Counted from the stretch's first letter, positions 1 to 8,973 are shown. The stretch is 64,000 nucleotides of DNA from UBA3006 sp031401235 (GCA_031401235.1 JANNRJ010000002.1:1-64000), one strand, 5' to 3'. Translations and numbers: made by a program. The notes: a model not told the origin generated them from the letters alone.

Positions 1-932
1 GCCTTAGAACTGTTTACAAATAGCGAGTTGGTAATTACTAGAGCCAGACATACCCAAATCAATCCAAAACCAATGAGTTTTGTGGCGGATACATCTTCGT
101 TGTACAGCAACCAACCGAGTAGAAAATTGATCGTAGGGACGAGATATTGCATCGGTCCCAAAACTGTGAGTGGTGTTCGGTGAGCGGCCCCAGCAAATAG
201 CAACAGCGGCACCGTGGTGGCGATACCGAGCAGCAACACAAATATCCACTGATTCGTAGTGGCAGTGGTGGGGATGCTGTCGAGTCCTCGCCACGAAACG
301 GCGACGAACATAACTGCCGGCACTCACAACACGAGAACCTCGGCGGTGAGACTTTCCAGTGGGGCGAGCGTCATTTGCTTTTTCAGTAACCCATACACCG
401 ACCATGAACTAGCAAGCGCGAGGGCAATAAATGGAACGCTGGCGTAACCAAATGTGAGCACTACGACACCGGCAACTGCGAATCCGACGGCAATCCGCTG
501 GGTACGTTGGAGGTGTTCGTGAAGACCGAATACGCCGATCACGAGGGTGAAGATTGGGGCGATGAAGTAACCGAGGGCAGTTTCAATCACATGTCCGTTT
601 ACGACTGCCCAAACATAAGTGCACCAGTTGATGCTGAGTAGCACGCTGGCCAAGATGACTCGACCTAGCAATTGGCGATTGCGCAGGGTGCGCACTAGCG
701 GGATGAATCGACGCGTCGCGAGTGTGAATGCCACGAGCATGATGGTTGACAATGCAATTCGCCACCCAATGAGTTCGAATGCATCAAATGACTTGAGAAC
801 TTTCCAATACATCGTCAGCAAGCCCCAAATTGCATACGCGCTAAAGCCGAACAGAACACCAATGCGTGACCGACTGCGCCCGCTGGATGTTGAGGCGGGC
901 ATCATGGTCATTGGTGAATCACGAATAATCAC
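1..932 (-). pseudogene. RarD/EamA-type permease, interrupted by in-frame TGA and cut by left edge
   Basis: The minus-strand frame from 932 encodes a RarD-like drug/metabolite permease: hydrophobic helices start after about 23 residues (FAYSAYAIWG-like first helix) and the reading resembles RarD through the second EamA repeat. After residue 202 (LTAEVLVL) the frame meets TGA at 324-326, yet the same frame then continues open to base 1 with the expected RarD C-terminal half, including TTVPLLLFAGAA and LGPMQYLVPTINFLLGW. A TGA inside an otherwise conserved frame points to a nonsense mutation or a sequence error. A GTG directly after the TGA could allow re-initiation. RarD proteins are inner-membrane carriers of about 300 residues; the substrate is unknown. 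The gene's true end lies outside the window. Confidence 0.75.
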
Positions 933-982
933 ACTAGTGAAGTGTCGAGAACGATCCGAGTCGTGCAGATAACCTGAACAAA

Positions 983-2614
983 GTGAGTATCACCGCAAGT
1001 CCCGCGTGGAAGCGACTCGTCGAATTGGGTAACTTGACGGCAACATTGAGCCTTCGAGAGGTCTTTGCTACAGACTTATCGCGCTCAACTCGTTTGGCCC
1101 GGGAAATTGCTATTGGCGGCGATTCGCTGTACGTGGATTTTTCCAAACAACTCATCACCGACGAAGTATTTGAAGCGTTCGAGGACGTGATTGAAACCGC
1201 CAGAGTAACTGAACGCCGTGATGCAATGTTCTCCGGCATTCACGTCAATAACACGGAAGACAGACCTGCCCTGCACACGTCTTTACGGGCTCCGCGTGGC
1301 GCGAAAATCATCCTCGACGGCGTTGATGTTGTTGCTCAGGCTCATCAGGTGCGAGACAATCTGTCGCTGTTTGCCGAGCAAGTTGCCAGCGGCAAAATTC
1401 TCGGTGTTACGGGTAAATCTTTCACCCACGTCGTCAATATTGGAATCGGCGGTAGTGATTTGGGACCGTCCCTGTTATACGACGCGCTCGCCACAGTGCT
1501 AACTCCCAAACTAAAATGTTCATTCATATCCGGAATGGATACCACCGATCTTGTCGCCCAAATTGAAACTCTGGATGCGCATTCCACACTTGTGGTGATT
1601 TGTTCCAAGACATTTTCCACGGTCGAAACAATTGCCAACGCCCGACTGGTTCAGCAATGGCTAGCCATTTCGCTTGGTGATGTGAATGTCGAAAAACATT
1701 GTGTGGTGGTGACGGCCGCGCCCGAGCGCGTCGAACAGACTGGTATTCGCGCGGCCTATACATTCCCGATCTGGGAGTGGGTTGGTGGTCGATTTTCACT
1801 TTCGTCAGCGACGAGCGCCGCCGTTGTGATTGCCTTTGGTGGCGAGGTGTTCGCTGAGTTTCTCGATGGCATGCATATCGTGGATAAACATTTTGCAACT
1901 AGTCCAGTAAGCGACAATTTGCCGATGATTTTGGCAATGTTGGACGTTTGGAACGCCTCAATTCTCAATTATGCGACGCATGCGATCGTGCCGTATTCAA
2001 TTGCATTGACGTTGCTACCGAATTACTTGCAACAACTTGAAATGGAAAGTAGTGGCAAGCATGTCACCAGCGATGGTGTCGCTGTTTCAACCAACACATC
2101 ACCGGTGGTGTGGGGTGGGGTGGGCACAAATTCCCAACATGCATTCATGCAACTCATCCATCAAGGAACTCAGGTCGTACCGACCGACTTCATTGCCTTT
2201 GCTCGACCATCACATATAAATTTCGCCGAACACGACGTATTGATCGCCAATCTCTTGGCTCAATCTCAAACCATGGCTTTTGGTCGCACGGTGAATGAAT
2301 TGAAGCTAAGCAATACCGACAACGAACTGGTCGCACACCAAGAGATGCCTGGCAATCGTCCGAGCACCGTCATTATTGGTACTCGACTCACTCCCGCCAC
2401 CCTTGGGGCACTAGTTGCACTGTACGAGCACAAGGTGTTCGTTGCCGGATGCGTGTGGGGAATAAACAGTTTCGATCAATGGAGTGTGGAAGCAGGAAAA
2501 TCGCTGGCAACTGAAATCAGCTCTGAATTCGACACTGGATCATCAAAAGAAAACCATGGTTCATCTACTTCGCAGTTGAAGAAGTGGTATATCGAACACC
2601 GTGCACGCTCGTAG
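983..2614 (+). CDS. pgi: glucose-6-phosphate isomerase
   Basis: Cytosolic glycolytic and gluconeogenic enzyme that interconverts glucose 6-phosphate and fructose 6-phosphate. The 543-residue product has full family length. It carries the family signatures: the SIS-fold motif VNIGIGGSDLGPSLLY, the phosphate-binding SKTFSTVETIANA, the catalytic-region string GGRFSLSSATS, and the substrate-loop ESSGKHVTSDG region followed by WGGVGTNSQHAFMQL. The GTG start at 983 fits the conserved N terminus. It is followed 20 bp later by pafB on the same strand and is divergent from the interrupted permease. Nothing looks damaged; assignment is secure. Confidence 0.97.
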   Translation: MSITASPAWKRLVELGNLTATLSLREVFATDLSRSTRLAREIAIGGDSLYVDFSKQLITDEVFEAFEDVIETARVTERRDAMFSGIHVNNTEDRPALHTSLRAPRGAKIILDGVDVVAQAHQVRDNLSLFAEQVASGKILGVTGKSFTHVVNIGIGGSDLGPSLLYDALATVLTPKLKCSFISGMDTTDLVAQIETLDAHSTLVVICSKTFSTVETIANARLVQQWLAISLGDVNVEKHCVVVTAAPERVEQTGIRAAYTFPIWEWVGGRFSLSSATSAAVVIAFGGEVFAEFLDGMHIVDKHFATSPVSDNLPMILAMLDVWNASILNYATHAIVPYSIALTLLPNYLQQLEMESSGKHVTSDGVAVSTNTSPVVWGGVGTNSQHAFMQLIHQGTQVVPTDFIAFARPSHINFAEHDVLIANLLAQSQTMAFGRTVNELKLSNTDNELVAHQEMPGNRPSTVIIGTRLTPATLGALVALYEHKVFVAGCVWGINSFDQWSVEAGKSLATEISSEFDTGSSKENHGSSTSQLKKWYIEHRARS

Positions 2615-2634
2615 GATGCCCTAGCCTGACGCCC

Positions 2635-3591
2635 GTGAGCGTAAAAATTTCTCAGGCCGAACGGATGATTAATCTGCTCGCCTTGCTCGTACAGCGCTCC
2701 CAGCCACTTACCCTGCGCCAAGTGCGAAATGAACTTGGTTCGCAGTATCCCGAAAGTGATGTGGCGGCACGAGCGGCATTTGAACGCGACAAAGCTGAAT
2801 TGCGCGACATGGGTATACCCATCGAGATGATTACCCTCGGTGGCGATCGCGCAGGTGAAGGGGCTTACACGGTCGATCGACGAAGTTATGAACTCAGCGA
2901 TCTTGGTCTCACCGAAGACGAACTTGAAGCGTTGAAACTTGCTGCCGCCACCGTGCGCATAGGGGCGGCATATGGCGATGCGGCACTTTGGAAACTTGGT
3001 GGCGAACGGGCCCTTGAGCAACCCCTCACCAGCGTGCACATTGAGCTAGATCGTCAACTAATGCCGATATTGGCCGATGGTTTAGCCGAGCGTCGAATTT
3101 TGCAGTTCGTGTATAACGGTGAAAACCGAAGCGTTCATCCTTATGGTCTGCTTGCTCGCGGTGGATTTTGGTACATCGTTGGTTTCGATGAACTTCGCGC
3201 TGATCGTCGAGTGTTTCGAGTCGATCGGATTGACGGAGATGTCACCGCTGGAGTGCCAAACTCATTTAGTCGACCAGATGGGTTTGATCTGGCCACCGCC
3301 GTAGCCACAGAGCACGAGTTATTGGCCGATGGCGACGGTGCCCATTCGTCGGCGCTTGTTCTAGTTGATGCGCCAATGGCATCGCGTGTACGAGCCGAGT
3401 TTGGCGACGAAGCGGTAGTACGAGTGCGACCAGATGGCGCGATTGAATTTAATATTCCATGTGCCAATCTGGCGGCATTTCGAGTCTGGTTGTTCGCCAT
3501 GGTAGATCGCGCCGAAGTACTTGCCCCTCCAGATATTCGCGCCCAAGTGAAGTCGTGGCTCAACGAACTGGTTGGCGGGACCCAATCGTGA
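2635..3591 (+). CDS. pafB: WYL-domain regulator, PafB-like
   Basis: A 318-residue protein starting at GTG 2635, chosen because it lies just after the pgi stop and gives the usual N-terminal helix-turn-helix (QAERMINLLALLVQ). The C-terminal half holds a WYL domain (HPYGLLARGGFWYIVGFD, then RVFRVDRID) and a WCX-like end. In Actinobacteria PafB forms a heterodimer with PafC that activates LexA/RecA-independent DNA-damage genes; the WYL domain senses nucleic-acid ligands. The downstream gene starts inside this stop codon (4 bp overlap), matching the obligate PafB-PafC pairing. Assignment to PafB rather than PafC rests on order and on the longer insertion after the HTH. Confidence 0.85.
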   Translation: MSVKISQAERMINLLALLVQRSQPLTLRQVRNELGSQYPESDVAARAAFERDKAELRDMGIPIEMITLGGDRAGEGAYTVDRRSYELSDLGLTEDELEALKLAAATVRIGAAYGDAALWKLGGERALEQPLTSVHIELDRQLMPILADGLAERRILQFVYNGENRSVHPYGLLARGGFWYIVGFDELRADRRVFRVDRIDGDVTAGVPNSFSRPDGFDLATAVATEHELLADGDGAHSSALVLVDAPMASRVRAEFGDEAVVRVRPDGAIEFNIPCANLAAFRVWLFAMVDRAEVLAPPDIRAQVKSWLNELVGGTQS

Positions 3592-4562
3592 CTACTAAGC
3601 GTGCCGGTTCAGGTCGTCGACGGGGGCCTCGCGGTGCTGCCGAGCGGGTGAGTGGGCTACTTGTGATGTTGCCCTGGTTAGTTGAGCGCAAGCGGGTGAA
3701 GTTGGCCCAAATGGCGGAGCAATTCAAGTTGAGCGAGTCAGAGCTGATGGATGACCTGATGATGGCAGCCGTATGCGGTGTGCCTCCCTATTCACCCGAT
3801 GCGTTAATCGATGTGTTTATCGATGAGGACGAAGTAGTGGTTGAAGTTCCGTTATTGTTCTCGCGGCCGTTGCGATTGAACACGGCCGAAGTGTTCGCTC
3901 TCACTTCAATGGGCAAAGCCGCCTTGCAGTTGCCGGGAATCGCGGCAACTGGTCCTCTGGTCACGGCACTGGCCAAGTTACGTCGATTGTTGCCTTCGGC
4001 CCAAGATCTCGTCGAAATTGATCTTGCCCCGGTGCGGTTCGTGGATACCTGTACGGCCGCGGTTGAATCGGGGGAGCAACTACATATCACCTACTTTTCG
4101 CCGGCTAGAGCCCAGCGCAGTGAACGGACAATCACACCGCGCAAAGTTTTTGAAGATGGAGGCCATTGGTATGTGGCCGCCGATGACGATGGCTCGGGTG
4201 AACAGCGAGTCTTTCGGATTGACCGAATTGAGGCCCTTGAACACACCTCCAGTTTCGCTCCGAAATTGACTGCACATTTATCAGGTGACCCAGGTGATGA
4301 AGGTGAGTGGTTCAGCGACTCACTTCAACAGGTCACGTTGCGTGTCCAACCTCGGGCCAGGTGGGTTGTCGAGTCGTATCCGTATATATCTCGAATTATG
4401 AACGTAGATGGCAGTGTGGATATCACGATGGCGGTGAGTAGTGAACACTGGCTGGGTCGCCTGTTGCTACGAGCCGGAACAAATGTGAGCGTGCTCGAAC
4501 CAGTTGAGCTACGCGATGTTTCCAAGCGCACGGCGAGTGCGGTTTTGAAGCGTTACGGTTGA
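3588..4562 (+). CDS. pafC: WYL-domain regulator, PafC-like
   Basis: A 324-residue partner of the preceding gene. GTG 3588 overlaps the pafB stop (GTGA), which implies translational coupling and 1:1 production of the two subunits. After a basic N terminus (TTKRAGSGRRRGPRG) come a winged-HTH region (LVMLPWLVERKRVKLAQMAEQF) and a WYL core (GGHWYVAADDDGSGEQRVFRIDRIE). The known role of PafBC is transcriptional activation of DNA-repair genes after damage. In mycobacteria the pair sits near the proteasome genes; here it follows pgi and no proteasome gene is in the window. Its last 10 bp overlap the convergent exonuclease gene. Confidence 0.85.
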   Translation: MTTKRAGSGRRRGPRGAAERVSGLLVMLPWLVERKRVKLAQMAEQFKLSESELMDDLMMAAVCGVPPYSPDALIDVFIDEDEVVVEVPLLFSRPLRLNTAEVFALTSMGKAALQLPGIAATGPLVTALAKLRRLLPSAQDLVEIDLAPVRFVDTCTAAVESGEQLHITYFSPARAQRSERTITPRKVFEDGGHWYVAADDDGSGEQRVFRIDRIEALEHTSSFAPKLTAHLSGDPGDEGEWFSDSLQQVTLRVQPRARWVVESYPYISRIMNVDGSVDITMAVSSEHWLGRLLLRAGTNVSVLEPVELRDVSKRTASAVLKRYG

Positions 4563-5155
4563 GTGTTGGTATTGGTTCGTTCGTTGACCCTAAAGCGGGC
4601 AAGTTGATCAACGGTGGTGATCTTTAATTCATCGAGTAGGCGTGGTAGCACCGCGGCGGTTATCAAAGCATCGGCTAATGCATCATGTTGACGCTCGTTG
4701 ACAATGTTGTAGCGCTTGGCAATCTCGGAGAGTTTGTGCGATCTTGTCGATTTTGGATCTAGCGCCCGCGACATTTTGAGCGTACAAATATGCGATGGTA
4801 TGTTCAGAGCGAAACTGGCCCTAGTTGCCTCGGCACGAAGAAACCCAATATCAAATGCGGCATTATGCGCAGTAAATAGAGCACCTTGCAACAGGTCCTG
4901 CAATTCACTCAGCGCGACTTCGAGTGGCATTCCACGGAGTAGGTCGCTACGGGTAATGCCGTGGACATGATGGGCGCCCAACCGACCTGGCTTAAACACA
5001 AGGCGCTTGATGTGGGTAGCAAATTGATGTTCGATCGTGCCATCGCCGCGAACAATCACGACACCGATTTGGAGAACTCGATCATTGGCCGGGAAAAGTC
5101 CGGTGGTTTCCGTATCGACAATTGCAAAACGCTGTGAAACTACCGATTCGCTCAT
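4553..5155 (-). CDS. DnaQ-family 3'-5' exonuclease
   Basis: A 200-residue DEDDh exonuclease related to the epsilon proofreading subunit of DNA polymerase III. The three exo motifs are visible: FAIVDTETTG near the N terminus (Asp and Glu metal ligands), HNAAFDIGFL in the middle, and RQHDALADA with the catalytic His and Asp. It is a stand-alone domain, so it may act in proofreading or in general repair. It converges on the PafBC damage regulators, overlapping pafC by 10 bp, and that placement weakly suggests a repair role. The ATG at 5155 immediately precedes the exo I motif, so the start is well constrained. Confidence 0.88.
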   Translation of the reverse strand: MSESVVSQRFAIVDTETTGLFPANDRVLQIGVVIVRGDGTIEHQFATHIKRLVFKPGRLGAHHVHGITRSDLLRGMPLEVALSELQDLLQGALFTAHNAAFDIGFLRAEATRASFALNIPSHICTLKMSRALDPKSTRSHKLSEIAKRYNIVNERQHDALADALITAAVLPRLLDELKITTVDQLARFRVNERTNTNTQP

Positions 5156-5179
5156 CGCCTTGAGATTAGGCGCAGGGTG

Positions 5180-5587
5180 TCATTTGGTGGCAAGTGCCTT
5201 GGTGAAACTCTCGCGGTCGAAGTAGTCGCGCCACAGCGCAATTTTGCCCTTGCTGATGACAAATAAACCGGCAATATCTAGTTCTATCCAGCGATTGTCG
5301 ATTTCAAACCGATCGGTCCGTTCGTTCATCACCACTCCGTGGTTCATGTCTCCGCTGCTTACTTGGTGGTGAATCAGCCACTCGACTTGGGTACTGGCTG
5401 CAAGAAACTCCGAAAGTACCGAAACAATGGCTTCCTTGCCGAACACTTTACTGAACGGAACATTGTCATATTCGCAATCGTCTGAGACCATGTCCATCGC
5501 CGCCGTAAACCGGCTGTGTTCGATATTTTCAATGAATTGGGTGACAAATGAACTTGGATCGTTGGTTTGTTCGGTAACAGCAGCCAT
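5180..5587 (-). CDS. limonene-epoxide-hydrolase/SnoaL-like (NTF2 fold) protein
   Basis: A 135-residue protein with the size and layout of the NTF2-like superfamily, closest by eye to limonene-1,2-epoxide hydrolase (LEH) proteins. Visible features are the N-terminal helix pair with a DCEYDN segment, FGKEAIVSVLSEFL, and the late strand ending KIALWRDYFD, which is typical of LEH members. LEH enzymes open epoxides using an Asp-Arg-Asp triad; ERTDRFEID and LWRDYFD could supply those residues, but I cannot confirm the triad without a structure alignment. It lies 24 bp upstream of the exonuclease start on the same strand. Substrate unknown. Confidence 0.7.
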   Translation of the reverse strand: MAAVTEQTNDPSSFVTQFIENIEHSRFTAAMDMVSDDCEYDNVPFSKVFGKEAIVSVLSEFLAASTQVEWLIHHQVSSGDMNHGVVMNERTDRFEIDNRWIELDIAGLFVISKGKIALWRDYFDRESFTKALATK

Positions 5588-5744
5588 GCATCCATCTTGG
5601 CAGGTTGAAATGTTCGGACACGGTACGCTCCGTGTGCTTCGCCGGTGGAACCTAGCGGCGATCAGCGGTGTCGGATCTGCACAAGACTGAGATTACCGAA
5701 AGGAAACTGGTTGAAACTTTGCCTGGTAAGTCCGGTGAGTTTCA

Positions 5745-6275
5745 GTGTTTAGACGGCGTTCTCTTCGGCTTGCGTTTGGCGTGGCAGTGTTGTTGATGAG
5801 TTGTTCCGGCACGTCAACGGGGAGTGTTGACTCTATTCAGGGTTCTCTAGTGCCGGCTACGACACTTCTGGATTCAGTCTCAGCGCGCTGCGACCGGATT
5901 GGATCTCTAGTGATTAAGCAATTTGTGGTCGGGTTTAATGATGGTGGAGTTGATCTCGATCCTCTCTTCGCAGATGAGCCGGAATTCCAGTGGTATTCAG
6001 ACGATCAGCGAATTGTCCTGTTTGGAATTCGTCCCTGGAATCCTTTATATGAGCCGTCCGTTAGGTCCACTCTGATCGCCTATCTCAGCGAGGCTCGGCG
6101 GACACGAGGTCCAATGACTATTAACAGTCTTGCGTTCACCGGTTTCAGAGAATTGGATCAGGCGACCGGATACGCCATGAGTTTGGAGTGGGGTGGCACT
6201 CGGTTGGGTAAAGCTTCAGTCCACTGTCGATTGGGACAGATAAGTGTGTGGTCTCTCGGCTCACCCAATCCTTAA
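5745..6275 (+). CDS. putative lipoprotein of unknown function
   Basis: A 176-residue product with a basic N terminus (MFRRRSLRLAF), a hydrophobic stretch and a lipobox-like LLMSC at about residues 16-20, so it is probably a lipid-anchored, cell-envelope protein. The mature part begins with a Ser/Thr/Gly-rich linker. I recognise no catalytic motif or family in the rest; an acidic DPLFADEPEF segment and an IRPWNPLYEPSVRSTLIAYL segment are the most distinctive. The GTG at 5745 is the first codon that yields an intact signal peptide. The stop overlaps the convergent WhiB stop by 4 bp. Confidence 0.6.
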   Translation: MFRRRSLRLAFGVAVLLMSCSGTSTGSVDSIQGSLVPATTLLDSVSARCDRIGSLVIKQFVVGFNDGGVDLDPLFADEPEFQWYSDDQRIVLFGIRPWNPLYEPSVRSTLIAYLSEARRTRGPMTINSLAFTGFRELDQATGYAMSLEWGGTRLGKASVHCRLGQISVWSLGSPNP

Positions 6276-6562
6276 AACCGAGCCTCGCGAGCGCGGATGC
6301 CGATCGGTGCGGCCACAGTGAACCCAGCGAGATGACGGTCTTCTTCATTTTCGCCACCCCAGAATCCATATTCGTGGGAATTTCGGGCATAGCTCTTGCA
6401 TGTTTCGCTCACCGCGCATTCGGCGCACAGTCGAAATGCCTTGGCTTCGCGACGAAGGCGAGCCTGGGGTCGTTCTGCTCGGTGGGCAAAGAACAGTTTC
6501 ATTTTGCCCTTGCAATTTGCTGACTGCTTCCACAAATTTGGGTGTGCTTCGGTGAGAGACAT
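6272..6562 (-). CDS. WhiB-family Fe-S transcription factor
   Basis: The start at 6562 gives a 96-residue protein of normal WhiB length. The four cluster-binding cysteines are present as C17, C46, C49 and C55 (ANCKGK, then RLCAECAVSETC), followed by the turn motif YGFWGGENEEDR and a basic C-terminal tail. WhiB proteins are found in Actinobacteria and their phages; they bind a 4Fe-4S cluster and usually contact the RNA-polymerase sigma factor to respond to redox, nitric oxide, development or antibiotic stress. An upstream in-frame ATG at 6652 would add 30 residues not typical of the family, so I prefer the shorter form. Which WhiB subclass it is cannot be told here. Confidence 0.9.
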   Translation of the reverse strand: MSLTEAHPNLWKQSANCKGKMKLFFAHRAERPQARLRREAKAFRLCAECAVSETCKSYARNSHEYGFWGGENEEDRHLAGFTVAAPIGIRAREARF

Positions 6563-6712
6563 CGGGTTCGTACCGCCGTATGAAAGAGAGTGTCTGAATG
6601 TGTTGATGAATAGTGTGCATAGGACGCTAAGGATAAACTTCGTGTGTGTCAAGCGAAATTTAGATGGGGCAGATTTGGGTCATATAGGGGGCACAAATGG
6701 GCCTATTACCGA

Positions 6713-8152
6713 CTACAGAAGTTCGGCCGCCAGACTCGCCACTTCACTGCGTTCGCAGGCAACCAACGTGATATGGCCAAAGCAGGGTTGCCCAGCAAAG
6801 GCACGAATGAGCACGGCCAGCGCGTTGTTTGACTCACCCATGTAGGGAGCGTCGATCTGGCTGGTATCTCCCGTAAATACCACCTTGGTGCCTTCGCCAA
6901 TCCGTGTGAGAATCGTCTTTAGCGTGGTCGGCTCCAAGTTTTGAGCCTCATCAACCACCACGAATTGCTGATGCAGGGAGCGCCCGCGCAAAAACGTCAC
7001 CGATTCAAGGGTCAATTGTCCGCGATCGGTCAGGTCATCTATGAGTCCCCGAGCGTCTCGGCTGGATCGTTGGTCGGTGAGGGCAACTATGGCGTCGTGA
7101 ATGGCTGACATCCACGGATCAAGTTTTTCGTCCAATCCGCCCGGTAAAAATCCGACATCGGCCCGACCAACGGGTACCAATGGTCGATACACCGCCAGTC
7201 GCTCGTATCGGCGATGCTCAACAACTTGCTCTAGCCCGGCGGCGATTGCCATCACTGTTTTGCCAGTACCAGCACGACCGTCGAATGCCAAAACTGTGAT
7301 CTCTGGGTCCAGCAACAACTCCAGGGCGAAGCGCTGTTCTTTACTGCGTGCCCGAAGACCCCATGCTTCTGGCGCTGACGGAGCCAGCAAGCGCAACTCG
7401 TTGTCGCGACAGCGGGTGAGGGCAGACTGCGAACCTGAGCGCAACACCGCGAAGTTGTTCTCGTACAGCACGGCTCCGCCTTCGATGCTGGCAGCCTCGA
7501 CACCGCCAGACTTGTACAAGTCATCGACGGTCTCAACCGTTGTATCAAAGGTGTGCCAGCCCATCGGTCGAGAGTCGAGATTGCTCCCAATCGGGTGATG
7601 CTCCTCGGCGATGAGTCCTAGATGTGCGGCTTTGATTCGTAACGCTGCGTCATTGGAGATCACTCGAGTTGGTGCGTATTGAGCCTGACCAAGGGCGGCA
7701 CCGATAATCCGATTGTCTGGTATTTCTGGGTCGAGTCCGTGCTCAATGAGAAGATGCCGTTGAATTCCATTGACTTCGATTCGTACGGTGCCCCCGATTA
7801 TGGCGTCATGGACTGCCATTGGACTGGCCAATGACCCGCCGGCCTGACGGCGAAGTTCTTCGATCGTGCGTAACGCAGTGCGAGCCGATCGACCGACATC
7901 GTCAACTCGAGTTTTTAATCCGTCTAATTCTTCGACCACAGTGAGCGGGATCACAACATCGCAACCAGGAAAGTTGAGCAGGCTCGTTGGATCAGCGACG
8001 AGAACTGAAGTGTCAAGCACGACTCGTGTCGTGGTACTTGTGTGAGTGGAATCTGTCAGATAGGAAATGTCGTCACATTCAGCATCGATCCCCGGCACCG
8101 ACGAATCGACACCGATTGATTGATCAGGAAGAGACGATGAAGTCAACAACAA
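6713..8152 (-). CDS. PIN-PhoH fusion ATPase/ribonuclease
   Basis: A 479-residue protein. A PIN-type RNase domain follows a 40-residue leader (TTRVVLDTSVLVADP with the first acidic residue, then VVEELDGLK and later acidic positions around VISNDAALRIKA). The C-terminal PhoH-like P-loop ATPase begins near residue 230, with Walker A GRAGTGKT and Walker B FVVVDEAQNLEP. PhoH2-type PIN-PhoH proteins unwind and cleave RNA in mycobacteria; the shorter PhoH lacks PIN. The ATG at 8152 may be upstream of the true start because the leader is low-complexity and acidic. It is transcribed away from the HU gene across a 533 bp gap. Confidence 0.9.
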   Translation of the reverse strand: MLLTSSSLPDQSIGVDSSVPGIDAECDDISYLTDSTHTSTTTRVVLDTSVLVADPTSLLNFPGCDVVIPLTVVEELDGLKTRVDDVGRSARTALRTIEELRRQAGGSLASPMAVHDAIIGGTVRIEVNGIQRHLLIEHGLDPEIPDNRIIGAALGQAQYAPTRVISNDAALRIKAAHLGLIAEEHHPIGSNLDSRPMGWHTFDTTVETVDDLYKSGGVEAASIEGGAVLYENNFAVLRSGSQSALTRCRDNELRLLAPSAPEAWGLRARSKEQRFALELLLDPEITVLAFDGRAGTGKTVMAIAAGLEQVVEHRRYERLAVYRPLVPVGRADVGFLPGGLDEKLDPWMSAIHDAIVALTDQRSSRDARGLIDDLTDRGQLTLESVTFLRGRSLHQQFVVVDEAQNLEPTTLKTILTRIGEGTKVVFTGDTSQIDAPYMGESNNALAVLIRAFAGQPCFGHITLVACERSEVASLAAELL

Positions 8153-8685
8153 TTCTTAGTGTGGTCGGTCGCAACTCCAAAAAGGTGGATAGTGCGATCA
8201 AGCCAATATTGCTCCGATATAGGCGAAAATCATGAATTCCAAGCCCCACATCAGAAATTTTTTTAGAAATATTTTGTGACCGCGAAATTGGCAGCCGCAG
8301 TGGTCCAGAAACGAGATTCGAATACGTCAAGTCATCACTTGATTTAGATCCATCGCATTCGTCAATCCACTTGCTGCATAATGCGTTAAAGGAGAGTTGA
8401 CGATACTGCAAAACGCTGGCAAATCTAATACCAGTATGGGTTTGATGTGTTGTGCCGAGCAGCGTGTAAATGTCCAAGTAAGGACGTGCAATTCCAATTT
8501 GAGAAAAATTTGCACGCATTTTTACCGTTGTCGATGTTGTTTGACCTGAGTCACACTAGAAAATTCGCCGACAACAAAAAACGAGTTAATTGCACTTGCA
8601 ATTACCGAAATGCTTGCAATTGCTCGCCAAATCTATTCAGATAGGTGGCGAACAGTTATCCGATTCCGAGAAAGCAAGGTAAGAA
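8153..8685. promoter_or_regulatory. 533 bp divergent intergenic region with TTGCA repeats
   Basis: This is the only gap over 300 bp without a gene. It is visibly AT-richer than the flanks and separates phoH (minus) from hup (plus). The right half carries repeated TTGCA words: an inverted pair CGTGCAA (8485-8491) and TTGCACG (8510-8516), and a direct 9-mer CTTGCAATT at 8595-8603 and 8613-8621, spaced 18 bp, plus TTGCA at 8590-8594. I find no convincing -35/-10 pair, tRNA-like fold or long open frame with protein character. It may hold the hup promoter, a regulator or nucleoid-protein binding region, or a small RNA. Confidence 0.5.
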
Positions 8686-8973
8686 ATGACAAAAGCAGAG
8701 CTGATTGATGCAGTGTCACAAGGCGCGGGAGTTTCGAAGGCAGATGCCGAAAAAACAATCTCGACGTTCTTTGAACTGGTCGTAGCTTCCGCAAAAATGG
8801 GCGACAAGGTTGCTTGGCCGGGCTTCGGCTCGTTTAGCACCTCGAAGCGCAAGGCTCGCGTTGGCCGTAACCCACAAACGGGTGCACCGGTTCAAGTACC
8901 AGCCTCGACAGCAATGAAATTCACTTCAAGCTCAACGCTGAAGAGTGAATTGAATCCAAACCGTAAAAAATAA
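8686..8973 (+). CDS. hup: HU-family nucleoid DNA-binding protein
   Basis: A 95-residue HU protein, the length of the compact bacterial form. The helical dimerisation half (MTKAELIDAVSQGAGVSKADAEKTI is its start) is followed by the beta-arm region: WPGFGSFSTSKRKARVGRNPQTG, then VPASTAMKFTSS and a C-terminal helix. HU dimers bend and compact DNA. Many Actinobacteria carry HupB with a long Lys/Ala-rich C-terminal tail; here the protein ends normally after NPNRKK. A separate tail-like peptide is encoded 26 bp downstream. The ATG at 8686 has an AAGGTAAG ribosome-binding site nearby. Confidence 0.95.
   Translation: MTKAELIDAVSQGAGVSKADAEKTISTFFELVVASAKMGDKVAWPGFGSFSTSKRKARVGRNPQTGAPVQVPASTAMKFTSSSTLKSELNPNRKK

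Noticed and set aside
321..335. Selenocysteine at the RarD TGA
   Set aside because: The family has no known Sec member and the site is inside or near a membrane helix; selD alone is not enough evidence.
3119..3585. Several antisense frames inside pafB and pafC
   Set aside because: They are shadows of the coding frames with no independent start signals or motifs.
5618..5635. ACACGG-N6-CCGTGT inverted repeat between the LEH-like gene and the lipoprotein
   Set aside because: Six-base arms with no U-run and no clear placement relative to a promoter; kept as a coincidence.
8124..8519. A 131-codon minus-strand frame in the phoH-hup gap
   Set aside because: No protein-like pattern, no ribosome site, and it overlaps the phoH start; the region is AT-rich non-coding.
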